64,000 nucleotides of DNA, taken from contig JAEWGM010000001.1 in the NCBI GenBank assembly GCA_023388315.1, positions 1-64,000 of the forward strand, in the 5' to 3' direction. The notes beneath the pieces were generated by a model. The model searched no databases, was not told the DNA's origin, and worked only from the letters and a program-made list of their open reading frames with translations. Position numbers and translations under genes: made by a program. This document shows, one piece after another, positions 34,422 through 43,123 of this stretch. The first letter of the stretch is position 1. Each line of letters starts with the position of its first letter. Source of the DNA: Bacteroidota bacterium (lineage in GTDB: Bacteria > Bacteroidota > Bacteroidia > Bacteroidales > Dysgonomonadaceae).

Positions 34422-36014
34422 TTACAACGTTACATCCACACGAATTTTTCCGAGTAAAGCATCGGGATGATGGCGATAGGTGAACCGATGCACGTATTCC
34501 ACCCGAAGAAGCCCCAAAATATTGGTTATGCCGAATGTACCTTCCACATATGGCGTGTTACCGTATTGGTAAGATGCGGACGGAAAATTATAAATGTTGT
34601 CGGAAGAACGCACCGGGTCGTTTTTAGCGCTCAGTTTGCCGTAAGAGGCACGCAATGAGATGAGTTCTTTGATGCCTAAATTGTCTAAAAACGGGATTTT
34701 AGACAAGATAAAATCGTCTCCCACGAAGGTTGTTCTTAATGTATATTGCTCATCGGCAACAAATTCCAGCGCGCGGTTTAGGAAGAACGCGTTGATTTCG
34801 ATATGATGGCGGTAACGCTGATTGGGATACACCAGCAAAGGAAACGGCACGGCGTTCCACACTTTCGAAAACTCGCCTACGGCGTCTAACCTCCCAAAAC
34901 GATTCAACACAAACCGCTTTTGTGCCGAAAATTCGGTGCGATGAAATGCCGTTTCGCCCCCTAAAAAATCTTTTAGCCCAATGGAATGCGACAGAAAAAA
35001 CACCGGGCTCTCCAAGTCGATGGGTTTACGTTTTCGTTTTTGCTGCACATACGCTTCGCGTGCGGAATAGCGCAGCAAAGCGCCTATTTCCGACGTATGC
35101 AGCGCTTCAAAAGCAAAACGCATATCGCTAACATTTCTCTCGAACGCCAGTTCTCCTTGCGGCACAAACCGCGATTTTCGCAACCAAACAGTATGCGCCA
35201 AGCCGTTGGTGTGCTCGCGTTCGTAATTAATTTCGGCGAAATTTCGGTAAGTGGCTTCGTTAACCGATCTTCGATAGGTAATCAGCAACAAATCGTTGTC
35301 CGCGCGCGGGTGCATTTCGCCGGGCGAATAAAGATCGTTTTCATATACCAGCCGCAAGTTGTTTTTTGGGAACTCGTCTTCGTGGTACGCTTTTTTATCG
35401 AACGAATAAATGGCCTCGCCCCGATATTTCAACTTCCGGTCTTTAAAACCATATGCCGCATATCCTTTCACAAAAAAGTGCGGACTCAACCGAGAGTTAG
35501 ACGCCACACCGGCCCGCAACCGCACACCCTCGATGGGATTGTAAGTGGGAAGGGTTTGAATGCGACCGAAATCGAACTTATTGGTTTCGGAATTTCCCAG
35601 TGGAAACCAATCGTCCAACACAAACTGCACCGCTTTCCCGAGAAATCGGACAAACGGTTTTTGCTCTCCATTAGAACCGGTTAATAACGCTACTGCTTGT
35701 TGCTCAGAACCATCGGGTTGCAACTCTATACGCAGATTATCGGTATTCATGCTATCCGGCGCGACGCGTTTGATTAAAAAGCCTTCACGAATAAACAATA
35801 AACTGCTGTCTATTAATGAGTCGGGAACAGATAACGAAAAACGGCCAACATTATCGGCCAACGTTCCCACCCTGCCTTTTTCCAAATAAACAGCCGCGTA
35901 TGGCACCGGCGTGTTGTATTGTCCATCGGCCACCACGCCTTTGTACACCATTGTTTGCGCGAAAATAGTTTCGCTAAAAACAATGATAAAAATCAGGGCA
36001 AATAATTTTTTCAT
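34422..36014 (-). CDS. Outer-membrane protein with carboxypeptidase-regulatory N-domain (DUF5686-like)
   Basis: 530 residues. Signal peptide about 1-19, a CarboxypepD_reg-like beta domain about 22-95 (YKGVVADGQYNTPVPYAAVYLEKGRVGTLADNVGRFSLSVPD), then strongly alternating beta strands to the end (LLRVEYVHRFTYRHHPD...GKIRVDVTL), as in DUF5686 barrels. It lacks a TonB plug, so it is not a classical receptor, and is shorter than usual DUF5686 proteins. Lies 31 bases after ettA. Confidence 0.8.
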   Translation of the reverse strand: MKKLFALIFIIVFSETIFAQTMVYKGVVADGQYNTPVPYAAVYLEKGRVGTLADNVGRFSLSVPDSLIDSSLLFIREGFLIKRVAPDSMNTDNLRIELQPDGSEQQAVALLTGSNGEQKPFVRFLGKAVQFVLDDWFPLGNSETNKFDFGRIQTLPTYNPIEGVRLRAGVASNSRLSPHFFVKGYAAYGFKDRKLKYRGEAIYSFDKKAYHEDEFPKNNLRLVYENDLYSPGEMHPRADNDLLLITYRRSVNEATYRNFAEINYEREHTNGLAHTVWLRKSRFVPQGELAFERNVSDMRFAFEALHTSEIGALLRYSAREAYVQQKRKRKPIDLESPVFFLSHSIGLKDFLGGETAFHRTEFSAQKRFVLNRFGRLDAVGEFSKVWNAVPFPLLVYPNQRYRHHIEINAFFLNRALEFVADEQYTLRTTFVGDDFILSKIPFLDNLGIKELISLRASYGKLSAKNDPVRSSDNIYNFPSASYQYGNTPYVEGTFGITNILGLLRVEYVHRFTYRHHPDALLGKIRVDVTL

Positions 36015-36045
36015 TCGCGCAATGGACGTCGGGCGTTAAACGATT

Positions 36046-37725
36046 TTATAGTTTGCGATAGCGCACTCGCTTGGGTTCTTCGTTGCCGAGACGCTTTTTC
36101 TTGTTTTCCTCGTACTCGCTGTACGAACCTTCAAAATAAAACACTTCGGAGTTTCCTTCAAACGCGAGAATATGTGTGCAGATGCGGTCTAAGAACCAGC
36201 GGTCGTGTGAGATAACCACGGCGCAACCGGCAAAGTTTTCGAGGCCTTCTTCCAAAGCGCGAAGCGTGTTCACGTCGATATCGTTGGTAGGCTCATCGAG
36301 CAGCAGTACATTGGCGCCGGCTTTGAGCGTGAGCGCCAAGTGAAGGCGGTTTCGCTCCCCTCCCGATAGCACGCCGCAGAGCTTTTCCTGATCGGCGCCC
36401 GAGAAATTGAATCGCGACAAATAGGCGCGCGCATTGATGTCTTTTCCACCTACGCGCACAAATTCCGACCCGTCGGACACCACCTGGTACACGGTTTTGT
36501 TGGGGTCGATGGCTTCGTGTGCTTGGTCAACATAGGCGGTAACCACCGTTTCGCCCACTTCAAAGGTGCCGGCATCAGGTGTTTCCATTCCTTCGATAAG
36601 GCGGAAGAGCGTGGTTTTTCCCGCGCCATTGGGTCCGATAATTCCCACAATGCCATTGGGCGGAAGCATAAAATTCAGATCGTCGAACAACAATTTATCG
36701 CCAAACGCTTTTTTCACGCCGTGGGCTTCAATTACTTTGTTACCAAGCCGCGGGCCGTTGGGGATAAAAATTTCCAATTTTTCTTCTCGCTCTTTTTGGT
36801 CTTGGTTGAGCAGTTGTTCATATGAGTTCAAGCGGGCTTTCCCTTTGGCGTGACGAGCCTTTGGTGCCATATTTATCCATTCCAGTTCGCGCTCCAGTGT
36901 TTTGCGGCGTTTGCTTGCTTGCTTTTCTTCCTGCTCCATACGTTTGGTTTTTTGCTCCAGCCACGAGGTGTAATTTCCTTTCCAGGGAATGCCTTCGCCA
37001 CGGTCGAGTTCCAAAATCCAGCCCGCCACGTGATCGAGGAAGTAGCGGTCGTGCGTAATGCAGATGACTGTGCCGGCATATTGTTGCAGGTGTTGCTCCA
37101 GCCAGTCGATAGACTCCGCGTCGAGGTGGTTGGTGGGCTCATCCAACAACAGCACATCGGGTTCTTGCAACAACAAGCGGCACAACGCCACGCGGCGGCG
37201 CTCGCCACCCGATAAATGGCGCACCGGCTCATCTTCGGGCGGGCAGCGCAAGGCATCCATCGCACGCTCCAATCGGTTGTCAATACTCCAGGCGTCAGCG
37301 GCGTCCAGTTTGTCTTGCAATTCGGCTTGGCGGGCAAACAAGGCGTTCATTTTGTCTTCGTTTTCGTAATATTCCGGCAACCCGAATTTGAGGTTAATGT
37401 CTTCGTACTCTGCCAACAAATCCATCACCGGTTGCACGCCTTCGCGCACCACTTCAATCACGGTTTTATCGGGATCGAGCTGTGGGTCTTGTTCCAAATA
37501 GCCCACCGAGAAACTTTTATCGGACACTATCTCGCCCTGATACTCCTTTTCAATGCCGGCAATAATCTTCAGCAACGTGGATTTTCCCGAACCGTTTAAC
37601 CCGATAATGCCAATTTTAGCACCGTAAAAAAACGAAAGATAAATATCTTTTAATACTTGTTTGTGTGGCGGATACGTTTTGCTCACGCCCACCATGGAGA
37701 AAATAATTTTTTTGTCGTCTGACAT
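36046..37725 (-). CDS. ettA: Energy-dependent translational throttle protein EttA (ABC-F)
   Basis: 559 residues with two ABC cassettes and no membrane part. First cassette GLNGSGKST / LSGGERRRVALCRLL / DVLLLDEPTNHLD; second GPNGAGKTT / LSGGERNRLHLALTL / NVLLLDEPTNDID; the linker with the P-site interaction region (NMAPKARHAKGKARLNSYEQLL) lies between. Binds the ribosomal E site and couples translation to ATP/ADP ratio. A minus-strand TATCTTTG (37823-37830) about 100 bases upstream is a likely -7 element. Confidence 0.95.
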   Translation of the reverse strand: MSDDKKIIFSMVGVSKTYPPHKQVLKDIYLSFFYGAKIGIIGLNGSGKSTLLKIIAGIEKEYQGEIVSDKSFSVGYLEQDPQLDPDKTVIEVVREGVQPVMDLLAEYEDINLKFGLPEYYENEDKMNALFARQAELQDKLDAADAWSIDNRLERAMDALRCPPEDEPVRHLSGGERRRVALCRLLLQEPDVLLLDEPTNHLDAESIDWLEQHLQQYAGTVICITHDRYFLDHVAGWILELDRGEGIPWKGNYTSWLEQKTKRMEQEEKQASKRRKTLERELEWINMAPKARHAKGKARLNSYEQLLNQDQKEREEKLEIFIPNGPRLGNKVIEAHGVKKAFGDKLLFDDLNFMLPPNGIVGIIGPNGAGKTTLFRLIEGMETPDAGTFEVGETVVTAYVDQAHEAIDPNKTVYQVVSDGSEFVRVGGKDINARAYLSRFNFSGADQEKLCGVLSGGERNRLHLALTLKAGANVLLLDEPTNDIDVNTLRALEEGLENFAGCAVVISHDRWFLDRICTHILAFEGNSEVFYFEGSYSEYEENKKKRLGNEEPKRVRYRKL

Positions 37726-37872
37726 ATTTCTTTAGTTCTAAGTTTGCTTTTATGAGTTATGGGTCACAGGTTGCGACGCGTAAGCATTTACCCGCTATCC
37801 GTTACCCGTTATTCCAATGGTGCAAAGATAATGAAAGAAATTTAGATTTCAGGAGACGAGATTTGAGGATTT

Positions 37873-37937
37873 CGGGGTTGAATCGTTAATAGAAAAACCC
37901 GATTCCTTTAGCCGCAGCTGATTTTTATATTGTTTTT
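37873..37937. repeat. Dispersed 65-bp repeat, copy 1
   Basis: Begins CGGGGTTGAATC and ends AGCCGCAGCTGATTTTTATA-TTGTTTT. A second copy in the same orientation lies at 40882-40945. An additional 20 bases to the left (GAGACGAGATTTGAGGATTT) are also related to text at 40751-40770. Confidence 0.8.
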
Positions 37938-37954
37938 TTCATAACTGACCGACT

Positions 37955-38118
37955 AAAATTTACCCGTAGGGCAAACCCGTGCATAACCCCCAATTTTAAT
38001 TGGGGAATGGCGAAATTACCGCGCATAAACTCTGTAAGGGTTTCCCAATCCGTTTAATGGAAATGCCTACAGCGTTTTATTCGTCTTTCTATGCACAGAA
38101 AACTTCTACGAAGTTAAA
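37955..38118. repeat. Composite hairpin repeat, copy A
   Basis: A row of five hairpins: TTTACCC-GTA-GGGCAAA (37959), CCCCAATT-TT-AATTGGGG (37988), AAACTCT-GTA-AGGGTTT (38027), AAATGC-5 nt-GCGTTT (38061) and AACTTC-TAC-GAAGTT (38101). The whole segment recurs in reverse orientation at 46144-46341. The 617-base gap 37726-38342 holds no gene; it contains this repeat, the 65-bp repeat and the half-site at 38281. Confidence 0.85.
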
Positions 38119-38280
38119 ACGCGGCCTATTCGTCCAATCAATTTACTAAAACGATTTGCTGATAAAGATTTCAACTGATTTGCCGGAATTTTGTCGGTCA
38201 GTAATGGTTTTTTTATTAATTTAGACAATCTGAAAAAGCATCTGCTCCGGTTGGTCGAAATTGAACTTTTCATCCAATTT

Positions 38281-38316
38281 AACCCGCCCTTCGCAAATAC
38301 TTTTTTCCGTTAGTAG
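38281..38316 (+). repeat. attC-like right half-site
   Basis: AACCCGCCC, CGCAAA and CCGTTAGTAG in the same order as the right arm of the full site ending at 43263. No matching left arm is visible upstream. It lies 26 bases before the start of the next gene. Confidence 0.5.
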
Positions 38317-38342
38317 CAAGCTAAAAACCAAACTCACGACAA

Positions 38343-39137
38343 ATGGGACACGATATTTCACCAATTGGAAATCACAAACTAAATACCCAAGACATAAAAG
38401 TTTTGGCAGGGGAAATTTCTTCTCGTATTAACATTAACATAGAATACGGATTTTATGGAAAAAAAGAGCATTTCAAACTTTTGGGAGAAAAAAGAGATGA
38501 TGAACATATTGTATTAGGAAAAATTACTATAGACGAAAAATTTAAGACATATAGACTTATAGACGAACATTATCAATTAAAACAACTTCACGAAAAATTT
38601 GGCGACAATTTATTTTACAATCCAGAATATTGGATATATTACGATGGCAAACTTCCTGAACAAAAATGGATTGAAGAAGAAAAGAAAGAATTAAAATTTC
38701 CAGAATTTGAATTGACACTAATTTCAAGTAAGGAAACGGAATACCTGACAATTTACAAAGAATTGTATGTAAATGATATTCCATACTATTCTCGTTGGTG
38801 GTCATTTTGTCGGTTATTTACAGAAAGTAACTTTGATAACTTTGAATATTTAGACGGACTTCTAGAGTTCAGAAAAGAACTGATGAAATATGCTTTAGCT
38901 TTTGGTGGAGATAAAATATATTATTTAGACGACCAAAATGATGTTCTTGAAGGAGTTGGACAAGGTTCTGAATGGGAATTAAGCTGGAATGAATTTGAAA
39001 AATTTGTAACCGATAAAACACTACCATTAATGCTTAATATTCCTCTATTTTTAACAGATAGAAATTATAGAAATGAATTTATAGAAAAGAATGAAAATCC
39101 TTTAAGTTTTATTGACGACTTTTCGGACATAAAATAG
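38343..39137 (+). CDS. Hypothetical protein, cassette-like
   Basis: 264 residues, soluble, no signal peptide, acidic and aromatic-rich, encoded by visibly AT-rich DNA unlike its neighbours. Starts MGHDISPIGNHKLN and contains YYSRWWSFCRLF in the middle and ENPLSFIDDFSD at the end. I do not recognise a domain. It is bracketed by a GTTAGTAG half-site just upstream and a full attC-like inverted repeat beginning at its stop, so it looks like a mobile single-gene cassette. An immunity or defence accessory role is possible but only by analogy. Confidence 0.72.
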   Translation: MGHDISPIGNHKLNTQDIKVLAGEISSRININIEYGFYGKKEHFKLLGEKRDDEHIVLGKITIDEKFKTYRLIDEHYQLKQLHEKFGDNLFYNPEYWIYYDGKLPEQKWIEEEKKELKFPEFELTLISSKETEYLTIYKELYVNDIPYYSRWWSFCRLFTESNFDNFEYLDGLLEFRKELMKYALAFGGDKIYYLDDQNDVLEGVGQGSEWELSWNEFEKFVTDKTLPLMLNIPLFLTDRNYRNEFIEKNENPLSFIDDFSDIK

Positions 39138-39284
39138 CCTGCCACTAACAAGCAGTTTGGCGTTATGGCGATATAATTGCTTCGTTCGAAGGTTTTGACG
39201 AAGCTGAAAGATTTGGGTTTCGTTTGAAAATTTTCGCTTCAATTTCCGCCACTGCGCCAAGCACCAAACCGTTAGCAGTAGGGC
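39138..39284 (+). repeat. attC-like imperfect inverted repeat, site A
   Basis: Left arm CTGCCACTAAC...CAGTTTGG...TGGCG pairs with right arm CGCCAAGCACCAAACC-GTTAGCAG through about 20 bp with bulges; about 75 bases form the variable centre. Core GTTAGCAG at 39271-39278. It begins at the stop codon of the upstream gene. No other content is seen up to 39430 apart from the Fic promoter region. Confidence 0.6.
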
Positions 39285-39430
39285 ACAAAGAACGTTACGA
39301 ATGCTTAGAAAAAACAAGGATATTCAAAGATTAAGGAACTAAATCTGATTTTTTATGGATAAAATATGAATACGATATAGATATTTCATATATTTGTGTA
39401 ATCCTTTTTTGGATAAAATACAGATAAGAT

Positions 39431-40501
39431 ATGGATAAATTCGTTCAAAAACTCAATTTTGATTTTACAACCCACCAAAGAGTATTGCAACTCATTGGCT
39501 ACATTGACGGTTTCAAAGGTAAATGGAATATTACCGAAACACAGGAAAACCGTTATTTAAAAGAATTGCGGAAAATTGCCACTATCGAAAGCATTGGTTC
39601 TTCCACAAGAATTGAGGGAGCAACGCTTACCGACCAAGAAGTAGAGGAACTTTTGAAAAACGTTAAAATCACAAAGCTGAAAACTCGTGATGAGCAGGAA
39701 GTCATTGGTTATTATGAAGTTTTAGAATTGATTTACGACAATTATTCAGACATCAAACTTTCGGAAAGCTACATCAAACAACTACACCAAATGTTGTTGA
39801 AATACAGAAACAAAGATGAACGACACAGAGGAACTTACAAATTTCTTTCCAACAAAGTTGTGGCAACTTATCCAACAGGCGAACAGCGGACAATTTTCGC
39901 TACTGAACCAGCATTGGTAGCAAAAGAAATGCAGGAGTTAGTGGAATGGACAAACGAACAGTTGGAACAAAAAACCATTCATCAGCTTATTGTTATCGGT
40001 AGTTTTGTTTACGATTTTTTGAGCATACACCCATTTCAAGACGGAAACGGCAGACTTTCAAGATTACTTACAACGCTTTGTTTGTTACAGAACGACTATT
40101 CTTTCATCCAATACATTTCATTTGAAAACCATATCGAGCAAAATAAAAAAGCGTATTACGAGGCTTTGATGAATGGACAGAAAAATCGGGGAACAGACAA
40201 CGAACGTATCGACTTGTGGTTGATTTTCTTTTTGGAAAGTTTGAAAACACTTACCGAAAAATTGGAACAGAAATATGACGTTTTCAAATCCAAAGGCGGT
40301 TATTTGAACGACAGACAAAAGTTAATCAAAGATTTTATTTCAAATAATCAGCCTATCAAAGTAAGTGATTTAGCAAAACAATTTCCCGAAATCAGATTGA
40401 GTACATTAAAGAAAGACCTGCAACACTTACGACACGAACAAGTGCTGACAATGATTGGAAAAGGCAAAGGGAGCGTGTATATATTGACTAAAAAAGAGTA
40501 A
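39431..40501 (+). CDS. Fic-domain AMP-transferase with C-terminal winged helix
   Basis: 356 residues. Inhibitory helix motif STRIEG (58-63) in the N-terminal part (class II Fic), catalytic HPFQDGNGR (200-208), and a C-terminal winged-helix (about 300-356, SDLAKQFPEIRLSTLKKDLQHLRHE). Fic enzymes transfer AMP to hydroxyl side chains; this self-inhibited, HTH-bearing type often represses its own gene. Upstream DNA contains repeated GGATAAAATA boxes (near 39356 and 39411) and TATATTTG (39389-39396), a probable operator/-7 region. AT-rich; sits between two attC-like sites. Confidence 0.93.
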   Translation: MDKFVQKLNFDFTTHQRVLQLIGYIDGFKGKWNITETQENRYLKELRKIATIESIGSSTRIEGATLTDQEVEELLKNVKITKLKTRDEQEVIGYYEVLELIYDNYSDIKLSESYIKQLHQMLLKYRNKDERHRGTYKFLSNKVVATYPTGEQRTIFATEPALVAKEMQELVEWTNEQLEQKTIHQLIVIGSFVYDFLSIHPFQDGNGRLSRLLTTLCLLQNDYSFIQYISFENHIEQNKKAYYEALMNGQKNRGTDNERIDLWLIFFLESLKTLTEKLEQKYDVFKSKGGYLNDRQKLIKDFISNNQPIKVSDLAKQFPEIRLSTLKKDLQHLRHEQVLTMIGKGKGSVYILTKKE

Positions 40502-40507
40502 CCTAAA

Positions 40508-40655
40508 CACTGCCCGAACCGCTTACAAGGGTTTCGCAAGAGAACGGGCGAAGTACTTCGTATCAAAGTTTTCGTAAATTTGAACATTCGTGCTTCGTAT
40601 CATAGGTAGTGCTAAAAATTCGCTCCCTTGTAAAGCCTCGAATCGTTAGCAGACA
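40508..40655 (+). repeat. attC-like imperfect inverted repeat, site B
   Basis: Left arm CTGCCCGAACCGCTTACAAG-GG, right arm CCCTTGTAAAGCCTCG...GTTAGCAG; TTACAAGGG matches exactly and the flanks imperfectly. Core GTTAGCAG at 40645-40652. Starts 6 bases after the Fic stop. Confidence 0.58.
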
Positions 40656-40704
40656 CAGCATCAAATACCGTTTAAAAAGAGATTTTTCAAAAAATAAAAG
40701 TTTT

Positions 40705-40734
40705 TTTGAAAAATAAATTCTATTTGTATCTTTG
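40705..40734 (+). promoter_or_regulatory. Bacteroidetes-type promoter
   Basis: TTTG (40705-40708), 18 nt, TATCTTTG (40727-40734). The nearest gene begins 258 bases downstream, so the transcript would have a long leader that includes the second 65-bp repeat. Confidence 0.55.
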
Positions 40735-40881
40735 TGTGGAAACAATTTGAGAGGCGAAATTTGAGAATTTAGAGTTTTGTATAACAAAATATATTTTAGA
40801 TTTTTTGCCCTTTGAACTGGAAGATAACTTCGTGAAAATTGCCTAGTGAAATGCTACGTCGGCTAACATATTGGCAAAAGA

Positions 40882-40945
40882 CGGGGTTGAATCTATAAAA
40901 CCGCCACTCGAATCCTTCAGCCGCAGCTGATTTTTATATTGTTTT
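40882..40945. repeat. Dispersed 65-bp repeat, copy 2
   Basis: CGGGGTTGAATC (40882-40893) and the segment through CAGCCGCAGCTGATTTTTAT to TTGTTTT (40909-40945) match copy 1 at 37873-37937. The remainder of 40656-40991 shows only the promoter at 40705 and a CGGCTAAC left-arm-like stretch at 40857. Confidence 0.8.
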
Positions 40946-40991
40946 GCTTAATTTAGACTATTATCTGTTTTAGACCCTCACACATAATAAA

Positions 40992-41972
40992 ATGAAACAA
41001 CTAGCACTCCTCCTCTTTCTTCTGCTTTCCACAGCCGCTTTTAGCCAAGTAACTTTCACGGTTGACGATTTTTCGGAAAAGTATTACGGTGAAGTTTTTA
41101 TTGCGGACACATCGGCTGTTTTCAGTGAAGGCTGGGTGGCAATTTACGATAAGAAAACAAAAGCGGAGATCATTAAAATACATTCGGAAGAATTAACGCA
41201 CAGATTGCATAAGGGGCAGATGCTGTCAAACATAAAAGAACTGCCATACGGCGAGCAAAGTCAAATTCTGTATGAAGACTATAACTTCGATGGGGAAAAA
41301 GATTTTGCCATTATGGACGGACAAAATAGTTGTTACCACGGCCCTTCGTTTCAAATTTATTTAGCTACAAACCAAGGGCTTAAACACAGCCCGAGTTTCA
41401 CAAGGCTGGCGCAGGAATATTGCGGAATGTTTTATCTTGACCCCACAAGCAAAACAATTTACACGATGACAAAAAGCGGTTGCTGTTGGCACCAATACAC
41501 CGAATTTAAAGTAAAAGACAACACGCCATACCCCATAAAAATTGTGGAAGAGAGCATGCACGATTCCGCAATAGCGTGGGATTATGTAGAAGAAAACTTA
41601 GTGAACGGCAAGATGGTGAAATCTACCTATCAAATACTTGCCACAGAAAGTATAGAGAAGGATGATTTCGTGCTTTCTTTTGAGCTTGAAAACAAAAAGA
41701 AAATGCAGATTTTTCATACGGAGGATGTTTTATATTACGTTTTCAGCGATTTGGAAGAAAAAATAGAGCTGCTTTATCGCGATGATTTTAGGTATTCCAG
41801 CACGGAAAACAGTTTGTCTTTTACAAACAAAAACGTAAAATATACTATTGACGATGAAAAAATAACGGTTATAACGCCGAATAAGACACACACCATGAAA
41901 TCGGCTCCAAACACACGAAGTGGAACGTTGGAAAAACTGAAAAACTTACAGTTAGAGAATTTGACAAAGTAA
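40992..41972 (+). CDS. Secreted XAC2610-like protein
   Basis: 326 residues with signal peptide about 1-19 (QLALLLFLLLSTAAFSQ). The middle (LYEDYNFDGEKDFAIMDGQNSCYHGPSFQIYLATNQGL...TRLAQEYCGMFYLDPTSKTIYTMTKSGCCWHQYTEFKVKDN) has the Asp-rich YNFDGxxD turn and following beta blades of the XAC2610/VCBS-like type. Cys residues suggest disulphides in the periplasm. The C-terminal part is beta-rich and unassigned. Function unknown. Confidence 0.78.
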   Translation: MKQLALLLFLLLSTAAFSQVTFTVDDFSEKYYGEVFIADTSAVFSEGWVAIYDKKTKAEIIKIHSEELTHRLHKGQMLSNIKELPYGEQSQILYEDYNFDGEKDFAIMDGQNSCYHGPSFQIYLATNQGLKHSPSFTRLAQEYCGMFYLDPTSKTIYTMTKSGCCWHQYTEFKVKDNTPYPIKIVEESMHDSAIAWDYVEENLVNGKMVKSTYQILATESIEKDDFVLSFELENKKKMQIFHTEDVLYYVFSDLEEKIELLYRDDFRYSSTENSLSFTNKNVKYTIDDEKITVITPNKTHTMKSAPNTRSGTLEKLKNLQLENLTK

Positions 41973-41990
41973 ATGAAAATCCCCTCCCCG

Positions 41991-42021
41991 ACTTTGTCAA
42001 AGTTCCGAACTTTGACAAAGT
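41991..42021. repeat. Perfect 14-bp inverted repeat
   Basis: ACTTTGTCAAAGTT-CCG-AACTTTGACAAAGT. Each arm is itself nearly palindromic (ACTTTGTCAAAGT). It lies 18 bases after the stop of the secreted protein gene, whose own last codons read TTTGACAAAGTAA. Possible terminator without T-tract, or a dispersed repeat. Confidence 0.85.
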
Positions 42022-42338
42022 TTTCACATAATTTTTGTATAGAGCTTGCACTGTACCGTTGAATGGTTATTTTTAGCTTAAATTCCGCAAGTAATTGTTC
42101 AATTTCCATAGTAACAGTTTTTTTCACACGGATAGCTAAACACTTGTAAATGCATAAGAATAATGCAGAAAATCAATTGATATGTCCTGATAATCTCCGC
42201 ATTATGTTATTCATTGGAACTCTATCTACAACTTTTTTACGCATGTTATATAGTTTGTATTTACGAAAGTTGTATATTTGTTGCGTAAATGAAGAAGTTA
42301 GCAGTAATGGCAGGACGACCGTCAACCAACAGGAAAAC

Positions 42339-43103
42339 ATGACACTACACGAAGCAATAGAAAAACTTTTACGACAAACTGGACGACCAATGACGACCCA
42401 GCAAATTGCTGACGAGTTAAATAAGAATGGTTGGTATCGGAAAAAAGATGGCTCGACAATTCAGGCATTTCAAATACACGGCAGGACAAGAAATTATGAA
42501 AATATTTTTGACCGTGACGGTTCGACTGTTTCCCTATTTGGACAATCAGTTACTAAAGTGAAACCTGTGACAATTGCACAACCAAAGACCGTTAAGCAAA
42601 TTGTAAAAGCATCTTCAACAAATTTCAAAACATCGTTTGACCCAATTTCAAACTCGGACACGGTTATTTTGATTTTAGGAACAATGCCTGGTGACAAATC
42701 ACTTGAACTTGGAGAGTATTACGGACATTCAAGAAACAAATTTTGGAAAATCATTTCGACAATTACTAACAACGATTTGCCACTGACCTACTCAGACAAA
42801 AAAGAACTTTTATTCAAAACTAAAATTGGAATTTGGGACGTGGCTCATAAAGCAAACAGAAAAGGAAGTCTTGACAGTGCAATTGAAGACGAACAACCAA
42901 ATGACTTGGAAAGCTTCATCGCCACACATAAGAATTTAAAAGTTATCGGTTTCAACGGGACAAAATCTCAAGCACTTTTCGACAAGTATTTCGACAGAAA
43001 AAACTACATCAAATATATTTCTTTACCAAGCACAAGTCCTGCAAATACAGGCATTGACTTTGACAACATTTGCAAACAATGGCGACAAATATTGACCAAA
43101 TAA
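42339..43103 (+). CDS. HARE-HTH fused to DNA-deoxyinosine glycosylase (UDG family 6)
   Basis: 254 residues from the ATG at 42339. N-terminal HARE-HTH domain (about 1-70; LHEAIEKLLRQTGRPMTTQQIADELNKNGWYRKKDGS). C-terminal HDG domain (about 98-254) with motif LGTMPG (113-118), GEYYGHSRNKFW, GIWDVAHKANRKGS and LPSTSPANTG (229-238). HDG enzymes remove deaminated adenine (hypoxanthine). HARE domains are proposed to read DNA or modified DNA. The frame opens at 42150, but the first 63 residues are unlike either domain. A GTTAGCAG lies 35 bases before the start; an attC-like site follows the stop. Confidence 0.88.
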   Translation: MTLHEAIEKLLRQTGRPMTTQQIADELNKNGWYRKKDGSTIQAFQIHGRTRNYENIFDRDGSTVSLFGQSVTKVKPVTIAQPKTVKQIVKASSTNFKTSFDPISNSDTVILILGTMPGDKSLELGEYYGHSRNKFWKIISTITNNDLPLTYSDKKELLFKTKIGIWDVAHKANRKGSLDSAIEDEQPNDLESFIATHKNLKVIGFNGTKSQALFDKYFDRKNYIKYISLPSTSPANTGIDFDNICKQWRQILTK

Positions 43104-43123
43104 TTGAAGGACGAGAAATAGCC

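Noticed and set aside
42150..42338. N-terminal extension of the HARE-HDG frame
   Set aside because: The extension crosses a promoter-like TATATTTG and a GTTAGCAG; the HARE domain begins right at the ATG at 42339.
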